From an uncultured Anaerotruncus sp. (GTDB lineage Bacteria; Bacillota; Clostridia; Oscillospirales; Ruminococcaceae): a DNA stretch of 40,669 bases. Below are positions 1 to 6,764 of the stretch, piece after piece. The translations under genes and the position numbers were made by a program. Numbering within the stretch: the stretch's first letter is position 1; the number at the start of each line of letters is the position of its first letter. The stretch spans positions 1-40,669 of the forward strand of contig NZ_CABUCJ010000008.1 in assembly GCF_902490045.1 (NCBI RefSeq), in the 5' to 3' direction. Below the pieces are notes generated by a model. That model did not search any database, was not told the DNA's origin, and saw only the letters and a list, made by a program, of their open reading frames with translations.

Positions 1-224
1 CGGAGCGAGCGGCGGCGGAGCTCGGATACGCCAAAAACCGCACCTTCGCGATCAAGAACGCGATGAGCGACAGCGGCGGCTACACGGCCGGGCAGCTCGG
101 AAAGATGCTGACGCTGCTCGCCGACGCGGACATGCGCCTCAAGAGCACGGGCGGGGACGACCGGGTCGTGCTCGAGGAAACGATTACCAAACTTTTTTTA
201 CTGACGGGGAAGCGAGCGGGATGA
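1..224 (+). CDS. holA: DNA polymerase III delta subunit, C-terminal end (partial)
   Basis: An open frame enters from the left edge and ends with TGA at 222-224. The visible 73 residues are an alpha-helical tail with the pattern ELGYAKNRTFAIKNA, then an LGKMLTLLADADMRLKSTG segment and an LEETITKLFLL ending. This resembles the C-terminal domain of the clamp-loader delta subunit, where a helix with the DxxLKSTG pattern packs in the collar of the pentamer that loads the beta clamp. The stop overlaps the start of the next gene by four bases (ATGA), so the two are probably co-translated. The catalytically relevant N-terminal part is outside the window, so the call rests on the C-terminal pattern only. 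Confidence 0.72.
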   Translation, partial: ERAAAELGYAKNRTFAIKNAMSDSGGYTAGQLGKMLTLLADADMRLKSTGGDDRVVLEETITKLFLLTGKRAG

Positions 225-817
225 TCAAGCTGAAGCAGGCGGTTGTCGTCGAGGGAAAATATGATAAGGCGAAGCTCTCGTCGCTCGTCGACGCGACGAT
301 CGTGACGACCGACGGGTTCGACGTCTTCCGCGACAGGGAAAAGCTCGCCTACATCCGCGCGCTCGCGGAGAAAAACGGCGTGATCATCCTGACCGATTCC
401 GACGCGGCGGGCTTCCGCATCCGCGCGCACATCGCCGGCGCGGTCGCCCCCGAAAAGATCACCCACGTCTATATCCCGGACATTTTCGGTAAGGAGCGGC
501 GCAAGGCGCAGCCCTCCGCCGAGGGCAAGCTCGGGGTGGAGGGGATGCCCTCCCGGGTGCTGCTCGACGCGCTGCGGCGCGCGGGCGTGGCCGTGGAGGG
601 GGAGGAGGTCCCCGCCCCGGCGGAGCGGGCCGCGCCCGTCACCAAGGCGGACCTCGTCGAATGGGGGCTGTCCGGCGGGCCGGACAGCGCCGGCAGGCGG
701 CGCCGCGTGCTCGCCGCGCTCGGACTGCCCGCGCGCATGAACGCCAACGCGATGCTTTCGGCAATCAACGCCCTCTACACCCGCGGGGAGTTCCTCGCCT
801 TCCTGGAGACCCACTGA
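221..817 (+). CDS. rnmV: Toprim-domain ribonuclease M5-like protein (DUF4093)
   Basis: A 198-residue protein. The Toprim domain occupies roughly residues 1-100: VVVEGKYD near residue 8 carries the catalytic Glu, and ILTDSDAAG near residue 56 gives the DxD metal-binding pair. The C-terminal half (about 125-198) is helical and resembles the DUF4093 extension of RNase M5, which matures the 5S rRNA precursor in Firmicutes. The length fits the family (about 180-200 residues). The ATG at 221 overlaps the holA stop. No rRNA gene lies in the window, so its 5S substrate is not seen here. Alternative: a related small Toprim nuclease of unknown target. The fold is clear; the specific RNase M5 role is inferred from family knowledge. 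Confidence 0.82.
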   Translation: MIKLKQAVVVEGKYDKAKLSSLVDATIVTTDGFDVFRDREKLAYIRALAEKNGVIILTDSDAAGFRIRAHIAGAVAPEKITHVYIPDIFGKERRKAQPSAEGKLGVEGMPSRVLLDALRRAGVAVEGEEVPAPAERAAPVTKADLVEWGLSGGPDSAGRRRRVLAALGLPARMNANAMLSAINALYTRGEFLAFLETH

Positions 818-851
818 CACCGCCCAAACCATCGAAAGGGGGTGCGCGGAC

Positions 852-2186
852 GTGCATCTCGACAGCCTCTCCTTCCTCTACCTCTTTCTGCCGCTGGCGA
901 TCGCCGTCTGCCTCATCAGCCCCATGCGCTGGCGCCCGGCGGTCCTGCTCGCCTTTTCCGTCCTCTTCTACTGGTGGCGCGAGGGGGAGAACCTCCTCCT
1001 GCTGGCGGGCATCGTCCTGTTCGACTACCTGATGGGCCGCCTGCTCGAGCACGCCTCCAGGCTGCCCCGCCTGCGCCGGGGAATCATGATCTGCTCGGCG
1101 GCCAAGAGCGTTGCGATCTTCCTGCTCTACGGGGCGCTCGGCCCGGTCTACGGCGTGCATTTCCCGCTCGGGCTCGGGGTGGTGGCGCTCACCTCCTGCG
1201 GCTATGTGATCGACTGCTATTTCGGCTACACCTACGCCGAGCACAACCTGCCCGCGTTCGCGCTGATGAACCTCTTTTTCCCCCGGCTCTACGCCGGGCC
1301 GCTCGTCTACCACAACAAGCTCATGCCCCAGATCAAGGGGATGCGCATGACCCTGGAGCGGGCGGGGGAGGGCGGCAGGCTCTTCCTTGTCGGCCTCGGC
1401 AAAAAGGTGATCATCGGGGACGCGGTCTATGAGCTCTACCGCTCGCTGCGCGGGATGCCCGCCCTCAATATGACCGCGCTTTCGGTGTGGACGATGGTCG
1501 TGACGCTCGCCTTCTCGGTCTATTTCACCCTCTCCGGCTACTGCGACATGGCCAGGGGGATCGGGCTGATCTTCGGCGTGGAGCTGCCCGACAACTTCCA
1601 CTACCCCTACCAGGCGACGAGCGTCAACGACTTCTTCGCCCGCTTCAACATCACCGTCAACCGCTACATCCGCCGCTATGTCTACATCAACCTCGGCGGC
1701 GCGCAGGGCAGCGTGCTTTCCGGCGTGTTCAACATCCTGCTTGTCACCATCCTCATGGGGCTGTGGTTCGGCATCAGCCTGAACCTGCTGCTCTGGGGCG
1801 CCTATTTCGCGGCGTTCGTCATCTTCGAGCGGTATTTCCTCAGCCGCTACATGGACGGGATTCCCACCCTCTTCCGGTGGCTGTACACCACCTTTGTCGT
1901 GCTCGTCTCCTTCGCGCTCTTTTCGGGCGGCACGCCGGGGCAGTCGCTCGGGTTCCTCAGGATGATGTTCGGCGTGGGGGGCTTCGCCACCCTAGAGAGC
2001 AGCAAGAGTGTGCTCTACCTGCTCGCCTCCCACTACCTCGTGCTGATTTTGGCGGCGGTCTCCTCGACGGGGCTGGTCGGCTGGCTCGCGGGACTGTGGA
2101 AGAGGCACCTGCCGCGCACCTATGGCGTCGCCTCGGCGGCCTTTACCGCCGCGCTGCTGGTTGTGACGACCGCCTACCTGCTGTAG
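852..2186 (+). CDS. MBOAT-family membrane O-acyltransferase homologue lacking the catalytic His
   Basis: A 444-residue polytopic membrane protein starting at GTG 852, with a GAAAGGGGG ribosome binding site at about 835-843. Family features include the YFTLSGYCDMARGIGLIFG segment (about residues 225-243) and a PYQATSVNDFFARFNIT segment, matching AlgI/DltB-type MBOAT enzymes, which pass acyl groups across the membrane to extracellular polymers. In active members the core motif reads LWHG; here it is LWFG, with Phe at residue 306. The second, less strict His of the WGxxHG motif is also replaced (WGAYFA, Phe319). By sequence it should therefore be inactive as a classical MBOAT or work differently. 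The DHHW-like gene follows 39 nt downstream of the stop, the usual partner arrangement. Confident in the family, not in activity. Confidence 0.8.
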   Translation: MHLDSLSFLYLFLPLAIAVCLISPMRWRPAVLLAFSVLFYWWREGENLLLLAGIVLFDYLMGRLLEHASRLPRLRRGIMICSAAKSVAIFLLYGALGPVYGVHFPLGLGVVALTSCGYVIDCYFGYTYAEHNLPAFALMNLFFPRLYAGPLVYHNKLMPQIKGMRMTLERAGEGGRLFLVGLGKKVIIGDAVYELYRSLRGMPALNMTALSVWTMVVTLAFSVYFTLSGYCDMARGIGLIFGVELPDNFHYPYQATSVNDFFARFNITVNRYIRRYVYINLGGAQGSVLSGVFNILLVTILMGLWFGISLNLLLWGAYFAAFVIFERYFLSRYMDGIPTLFRWLYTTFVVLVSFALFSGGTPGQSLGFLRMMFGVGGFATLESSKSVLYLLASHYLVLILAAVSSTGLVGWLAGLWKRHLPRTYGVASAAFTAALLVVTTAYLL

Positions 2187-2225
2187 CGGGCGGTGAAATT
2201 CATTCTGCGAAAGGGGGAAACCCGC

Positions 2226-3353
2226 GTGAGCAAAAAACTTTCGGGCGTCGTCTTTTTGGCGGCGGTCTTCGCGGTGCCGCTCTTTCTGCTGTTACGCGGG
2301 GGCGGGCGGCCGCTGTGGGACGCGGCGGCCGGGGACGCGGGGACGTTTGCGAAGCTCGAGCAGACGCTCGCGGGGCAGTTTCCCTCCTCCGACGCGCTGC
2401 GCCGCCTGCAGGTTTCCCTCAACTATATGGGGGGCGGCAAGGAGCAGAACGGCGTCTTTATCTCGGGCGGTTCGCTGACCCTTGACGTGCAGCCCAAGAG
2501 CCTGTCGGTCATCAACGACAACACGCTCGCGATGATTGATTTCGCGGACGACTACCAGATCCCCAGTTATGTGATGCTCATCCCGACCGCCTGCGCGGTC
2601 CAGCAGGGCAAGGTCCCCTACGACAGCATCGCGCCCCTCTATAACCAGCCGCAGCTGATCGACGACGTCTACCGCCGCGTCTCGGGACATGTCACGGCGA
2701 TCAACGTCTACCCGACCCTCTTCAACCACCAGGACGAATACATCTACTACAACACCGACAACACCACGACGGGGCTGGGCGGCTTCTACATCTATACGGC
2801 GGTGGCCAAAAAGCTCGGCCTGCGTCCCCGCGCGCTCGAGGATTTTTCCATCGAGCACATCGACTACGACTATTACGGCGACCTCTATGCGCTCTCCCCC
2901 TACCGGGAGGTGTCGCCCGACCGGGTGTCGGTCTACAACTATAACTCCCAGTACCAGCGTAGCTACACCGTCACCCATTACAGCGCCGACGGGACCTCCC
3001 GCCGCTACTACACCCTCTACCCGAAATTCAAGAAGGAGCTCGGCGGCACGATGGACGTCCCGCTCGGCGGGCTTTCCCCTGTGATCGACATCGATATCGG
3101 CAACCCCTCCTACATCAACCGCCTGCTGATCTTCGGCGACGGTTCGGTGCAGAGCTACCTGCCCTTCCTGCTGATCTACTACGAGCAGGTGACCTTTGTG
3201 GACACCGCCACCGTCACGCCCGAGCTGCTCCAAGGCCTCAGGCTGGGCCGCTACAACCAGGTGCTTTTCGCCTTTTCGGTGGACAGCTACGTCTCCGCCG
3301 ACCAGCTCTCCCTGCTCTCCGGGCTGCCCGCCCCGCCTGGCCGCCAGTCTTGA
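2226..3353 (+). CDS. DHHW/AlgJ-like secreted partner protein with degenerate active site
   Basis: A 375-residue protein anchored by one N-terminal membrane segment (about residues 5-24). GTG 2226 is chosen because AAGGGGGAA lies 6 nt upstream; a GTG at 2193 has no such site. The layout matches the DHHW family, SGNH-like proteins that work with MBOAT acyltransferases. The normal TDHHWT motif is replaced by TDNTTT (Asp178 kept, both His lost), and the normal KDSY nucleophile motif reads GDGS (residues 304-307), so the Ser is shifted or lost. The surrounding YIYYN...GLGGFYIYTAVAKKLG and YLPFLLIYYEQV context keeps the alignment unambiguous. The stop codon lies inside the -35 box of the tRNA-Leu promoter. 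Probably a non-catalytic or altered partner of the upstream MBOAT protein. Confidence 0.72.
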   Translation: MSKKLSGVVFLAAVFAVPLFLLLRGGGRPLWDAAAGDAGTFAKLEQTLAGQFPSSDALRRLQVSLNYMGGGKEQNGVFISGGSLTLDVQPKSLSVINDNTLAMIDFADDYQIPSYVMLIPTACAVQQGKVPYDSIAPLYNQPQLIDDVYRRVSGHVTAINVYPTLFNHQDEYIYYNTDNTTTGLGGFYIYTAVAKKLGLRPRALEDFSIEHIDYDYYGDLYALSPYREVSPDRVSVYNYNSQYQRSYTVTHYSADGTSRRYYTLYPKFKKELGGTMDVPLGGLSPVIDIDIGNPSYINRLLIFGDGSVQSYLPFLLIYYEQVTFVDTATVTPELLQGLRLGRYNQVLFAFSVDSYVSADQLSLLSGLPAPPGRQS

Positions 3354-3378
3354 CGAATCGCCCCGCTTGGGGTATGAT
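3350..3378 (+). promoter_or_regulatory. Promoter of tRNA-Leu
   Basis: TTGACG at 3350-3355, a 17-bp spacer and TATGAT at 3373-3378, placing the start about 9 bp before the tRNA 5' end at 3394. The -35 box contains the TGA stop of the preceding DHHW-like gene. Confidence 0.8.
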
Positions 3379-3393
3379 AGGAAGGCGGAATTT

Positions 3394-3480
3394 GCCGCAG
3401 TGGCGGAATCGGCAGACGCAAGGGACTTAAAATCCCTCGGGGGCAACCCCGTGACAGTTCAAGTCTGTTCTGCGGCACCA
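3394..3480 (+). tRNA. tRNA-Leu (anticodon UAA)
   Basis: An 87-nt class II tRNA with encoded CCA. The acceptor stem GCCGCAG (3394-3400) pairs with CTGCGGC before ACCA. The anticodon stem AGGGA/TCCCT encloses the loop CTTAAAA, giving UAA. The variable arm CGGGGGCAACCCCG is long, as in Leu/Ser tRNAs, and the T-arm carries GTTCAAGTC. It decodes UUA/UUG and has its own promoter. Confidence 0.97.
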
Positions 3481-3486
3481 GATTTG

Positions 3487-3529
3487 AGAATGCCCCGCCC
3501 CTCTCTTTTGGAGAGGGGCGGGGCATTCT
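3487..3529 (+). terminator. Strong hairpin after tRNA-Leu
   Basis: A perfect 19-bp inverted repeat (3487-3505 with 3511-3529) around a 5-nt TTTTG loop begins 6 nt after the tRNA CCA. No U-tract follows, so termination would be atypical. It may instead protect or define the tRNA precursor 3' end. Confidence 0.55.
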
Positions 3530-3630
3530 GGCGCATTTCGCGCAGTTCCGTATCCGTCTTCTGCGGAATCGGGACAAAAAGCGGGTTTGGGGGAATATCC
3601 GTCCGCCCGGTCAAATTGCGGCGAAAAAGA

Positions 3631-3660
3631 TTGCGCAGGCCGCCTCCCCCGTGATAGAAT
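3631..3660 (+). promoter_or_regulatory. Putative promoter of the c-di-GMP/phosphorelay operon
   Basis: TTGCGC at 3631-3636, an 18-bp spacer and TAGAAT at 3655-3660. It lies about 85 bp before the ATG at 3745 and after the tRNA hairpin. The match is moderate, so this is inferred. Confidence 0.5.
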
Positions 3661-3683
3661 GGAAGCATCATGTGAACAGAGCA

Positions 3684-3724
3684 AACGGAGAAGCCGCCGG
3701 CATTTGCCCGCGGCTCGCTCCGTT
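3684..3724 (+). promoter_or_regulatory. Long hairpin in the 5' leader of the c-di-GMP gene
   Basis: AACGGAG (3684-3690) pairs with CTCCGTT (3718-3724), and inside it AGCCGC (3692-3697) pairs with GCGGCT (3710-3715). The stem ends about 15 nt before the GAGGAG ribosome binding site. It is not followed by a U-run and does not match the conserved core of known c-di-GMP riboswitches. Confidence 0.35.
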
Positions 3725-3744
3725 GTGGAGCGGGGGGCGAGGAG

Positions 3745-6315
3745 ATGGCCGTGCAAAAAACGATTTTGGTTGTGGAGGACAGCGAGATCAACCGGGCGAC
3801 GCTCAGCGGAATTCTGTCGGCGGAGTATCGGGTTCTCGAGGCGGGAAACGGGCGGGAGGCGCTCGACCTTTTAAAGCGGCATGGGGAGGAGATCGCTCTG
3901 ATCCTGCTGGACATCGTCATGCCCGTCATGGACGGCTACGCCTTCCTTTCGATCGTCAAGGAGCATCCCGACTATTCGTCCATCCCGGTCATCGTCACCA
4001 CGCAGAGCGACAGCGAGGCCGACGAGGTGGCGGCCCTCTCCCACGGCGCGACGGATTTTGTGGCCAAGCCCTATAAGCCGCAGATCATCCTGCACCGCGC
4101 GGCCAGCATCATCAGCCTGCGTGAAACCGCCGCCATGATCAACCAGTTCCAATATGACCGGCTGACCGGCCTGTGCAGCAAGGAATTTTTCTACCAGCGG
4201 GTCCGGGAGGTCCTCCGGCAGAACCCTGCGCTGGAGTACGATATCATCTGTTCCGACATCGAAAACTTCAAGCTGATCAACGACGTCTTCGGCATCCCGG
4301 CGGGGGACCGCCTGCTGTGCGATATCGCGGCGCTCTACCGCACGGCCGTCGGGGACGTGGGAATCTGCGGAAGGCTCAATGCGGACCAGTTCGCCTGCCT
4401 GCTGGAGCGCCGGACGGATTACAGCGATGAAATGTTTGTCCGGATGAGCGGGGAACTGAACGCCCTCGCAAACGCCCGGAGGATTGTGATGAAATGGGGG
4501 ATCTACCCGGTCGAGGACCGCGGCGTCCCGGTCGAGCAGATGTGCGACCGGGCCCTGCTGGCCGCGCGCAGCATCAAGGGGCAGTACGGCAAGCATTTCG
4601 CCGCCTATGACGACCAGCTGCGGGGCAGGCTGCTGCGGGAGCAGGCCATCATCGACAACATGGAGTCCGCCCTGGCGCAGGGGCAGTTCCAGGTCTACCT
4701 CCAGCCCAAGTACCGGATCAGGGACAGCCGGCTGGCGGGCGCCGAGGCGCTGGTGCGCTGGGCGCATCCCGAGTGGGGCCTGCAGTCCCCCGCGGAGTTC
4801 ATCCCCCTCTTCGAGCGGAATGGATTTATCTCGAAGCTGGACCGGTTCGTCTGGGAACAGAGCTGTTCCCTTCTGCGCGGATGGGACGCCGCCGGCCTGC
4901 CGCCCATCCCGATCTCCGTCAACGTCTCCCGGGCGGACATCTACCAGGCGGACATCGCGGACGTCCTGCTGGAAACGGTCCGGAGATACGGCCTCGCGCC
5001 CGGGCGGCTCCATCTGGAGATCACGGAGAGCGCCTATACGGAGGATCCCAGCCAGATCATTGAAACGGTGGCCCGCCTGCGGGCGCTGGGCTTCGTCATT
5101 GAAATGGACGACTTCGGGAGCGGGTACTCCTCCCTCAACATGCTCAACCGGTTGCCGATCGACGTGCTGAAGCTGGACATGCGCTTTATCCAGAGCGAGA
5201 CGGCGAAGCCCGTCGACCAGGGAATCCTGCGCTTTATCATGGATTTGGCGCGCTGGATGGAGCTGCATGTGGTGGCCGAGGGCGTGGAGACGCGGGAGCA
5301 GCTCGAACGCCTCCGGGAGATCGACTGCGACTATGTGCAGGGCTACTATTTTGTACGCCCGGTGCCCAGGGAAGAATTTGAAACGCTGCTCCGGGAAGAG
5401 GGCGCCGTCGTGGAGCGGGAGCCGGGCGCCAAACGCCTGCGTCCGGTTTTCCTGATCGCCGACGAGGACGCGTCCTACCGGAGCCGGGTGCGGGAGACCT
5501 TTGAAGACCTCTTCCAGATCGCGGAGGCCGGGACCGTGCGGGCCGTGCTCGACTGCGTCGCGGCGAACCGGGACAGGCTCGCCGCCGTGCTCCTCAGCGC
5601 CACGCTGCCGGAACCGGACGGCTTTTCGGCGCTGGAGGCCGTCAAGCGCAGCCGGGCTGTGTGGAGCACGCACGTCGTCATCACCGGGCCGCCGGACGCG
5701 CTGCTGGAGGAAAAGGCGCTGGAGCTGGGCGCGGAGGAGTATGTGGACAAGCCCCACACCTGCAAGAGCTTACGCAGGCAGGTGCTCCGGGCCATGGGGA
5801 CCACCGCCTTCCGGGAGTGGAAGGACTCCCTGCAGGAGGAGGCCTGCCGGGACTACCAGACGGGCCTTTTGAACCGCCGGGGCTTCACCGCCGCCGTGGG
5901 CGCGCTGCGGGCGGAGGACCTGCCGCTGGCGGTCTGCATCTTCGATCTGGACGACCTCAAAAAGGCCAACGACACCTTCGGGCATATGGAGGGTGACCGG
6001 CTCATTGAGGAATTCGGCGCGCTTCTGCGCGCGCACACCCGCGAAAGCGACATCCTTTCCCGTTACGGCGGGGACGAATTTGTGGTGGTCATGAAGAGGA
6101 TGCGCTCGGGGGAGGCGGCGCTGAAGAAGGGCGGGGAGATCTGCCGGGCGGCCCGGGAGCTCCGCGCCTCAAGGGGGACCGCGGCCTCCTGCACCGCGGG
6201 GATCGTTTTCAGCGGTTCGGAGGAGCCGATGACGGAACTGATCGCCCGGGCGGACCGGGCGCTCTACCGCGCGAAGGCAGGGGACAAGGGAAAATGCTGT
6301 CTGTGGAAAGAATGA
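3745..6315 (+). CDS. REC-GGDEF-EAL-REC-GGDEF c-di-GMP turnover response regulator
   Basis: An 856-residue soluble protein. REC1 (about 5-125) has the acceptor Asp56 in LLDIVMPVMDG. GGDEF1 (about 145-290) is degenerate, reading NADQF at 212-216, so it is probably a regulatory GTP-binding or dead cyclase. The EAL domain (about 300-545) keeps EALVRW (Glu334), DDFGSGYSSL (Asp455/456), KLD and the catalytic Glu512, so it should hydrolyse c-di-GMP. REC2 (about 555-680) has Ser618 where the acceptor Asp should be. GGDEF2 (about 695-856) reads GGDEF at 775-779 with an intact RxxD inhibitory site at 766-769. The protein is therefore predicted to be both a cyclase and a phosphodiesterase, gated by phosphorylation of REC1. 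GAGGAG lies directly before ATG 3745, so a GTG at 3751 is an alternative start. It heads an operon with Hpt and hybrid kinase genes. Confidence 0.93.
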   Translation: MAVQKTILVVEDSEINRATLSGILSAEYRVLEAGNGREALDLLKRHGEEIALILLDIVMPVMDGYAFLSIVKEHPDYSSIPVIVTTQSDSEADEVAALSHGATDFVAKPYKPQIILHRAASIISLRETAAMINQFQYDRLTGLCSKEFFYQRVREVLRQNPALEYDIICSDIENFKLINDVFGIPAGDRLLCDIAALYRTAVGDVGICGRLNADQFACLLERRTDYSDEMFVRMSGELNALANARRIVMKWGIYPVEDRGVPVEQMCDRALLAARSIKGQYGKHFAAYDDQLRGRLLREQAIIDNMESALAQGQFQVYLQPKYRIRDSRLAGAEALVRWAHPEWGLQSPAEFIPLFERNGFISKLDRFVWEQSCSLLRGWDAAGLPPIPISVNVSRADIYQADIADVLLETVRRYGLAPGRLHLEITESAYTEDPSQIIETVARLRALGFVIEMDDFGSGYSSLNMLNRLPIDVLKLDMRFIQSETAKPVDQGILRFIMDLARWMELHVVAEGVETREQLERLREIDCDYVQGYYFVRPVPREEFETLLREEGAVVEREPGAKRLRPVFLIADEDASYRSRVRETFEDLFQIAEAGTVRAVLDCVAANRDRLAAVLLSATLPEPDGFSALEAVKRSRAVWSTHVVITGPPDALLEEKALELGAEEYVDKPHTCKSLRRQVLRAMGTTAFREWKDSLQEEACRDYQTGLLNRRGFTAAVGALRAEDLPLAVCIFDLDDLKKANDTFGHMEGDRLIEEFGALLRAHTRESDILSRYGGDEFVVVMKRMRSGEAALKKGGEICRAARELRASRGTAASCTAGIVFSGSEEPMTELIARADRALYRAKAGDKGKCCLWKE

Positions 6316-6395
6316 GGGATAGGGAAGACCGGCCGTCCGCCGCCTGTGTGTGCCTTGGCGGCGGCTTGATTTTCCGGAATCGGGAGGGATAGACG

Positions 6396-6764
6396 ATGGA
6401 GAATTTACGCGCGGCCTTCGAGGCATACGGCGCGGATTACGACGATACGATGCGGCGCTTTATGGGGAACGAGGCCATGTACCTGCGCGTGCTCGGCATG
6501 CTGCCCCGGGACGGCAGCGCGGAGAGGCTGGGCGGCGCGCTGGATGCGGGCGATCTGGACGGCGCGTTTGAAGCCGCCCACACGCTGAAGGGGGTCTCCG
6601 GAAATCTGGGGCTCGCCCCGCTTTACAAGGCGGTGTGCGCGCTCGTGGAGCCGCTGCGCCTGCGGGAGGAGCGGGACGACTACCCCGAACTGTACCGGGC
6701 CGTGCGGGGGGAATTCGAGCGGGCGGTCCTGTTTTTGGAAGCCCTGAAAGGAGCGCTGTCATGA
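6396..6764 (+). CDS. Stand-alone Hpt phosphotransfer protein
   Basis: A 122-residue helical protein with the Hpt signature AAHTLKGVSGNLG, in which His62 is the phospho-accepting residue. Hpt proteins shuttle phosphate between receiver domains of hybrid kinases and response regulators. The ATG at 6396 follows GGGAGGGA. Its last bases overlap the start of the hybrid kinase (ATGA, 6761-6764), and the c-di-GMP regulator lies 80 bp upstream. The order suggests a relay from kinase His to kinase REC, to Hpt His62, to REC1 of the c-di-GMP protein. This partner choice is inferred from gene order. Confidence 0.88.
   Translation: MENLRAAFEAYGADYDDTMRRFMGNEAMYLRVLGMLPRDGSAERLGGALDAGDLDGAFEAAHTLKGVSGNLGLAPLYKAVCALVEPLRLREERDDYPELYRAVRGEFERAVLFLEALKGALS

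Noticed and set aside
3661..3744. c-di-GMP riboswitch in the leader of the GGDEF/EAL gene
   Set aside because: The position is tempting and GCAAAC occurs, but the two-helix core and conserved bases of GEMM-I or GEMM-II elements are not present.
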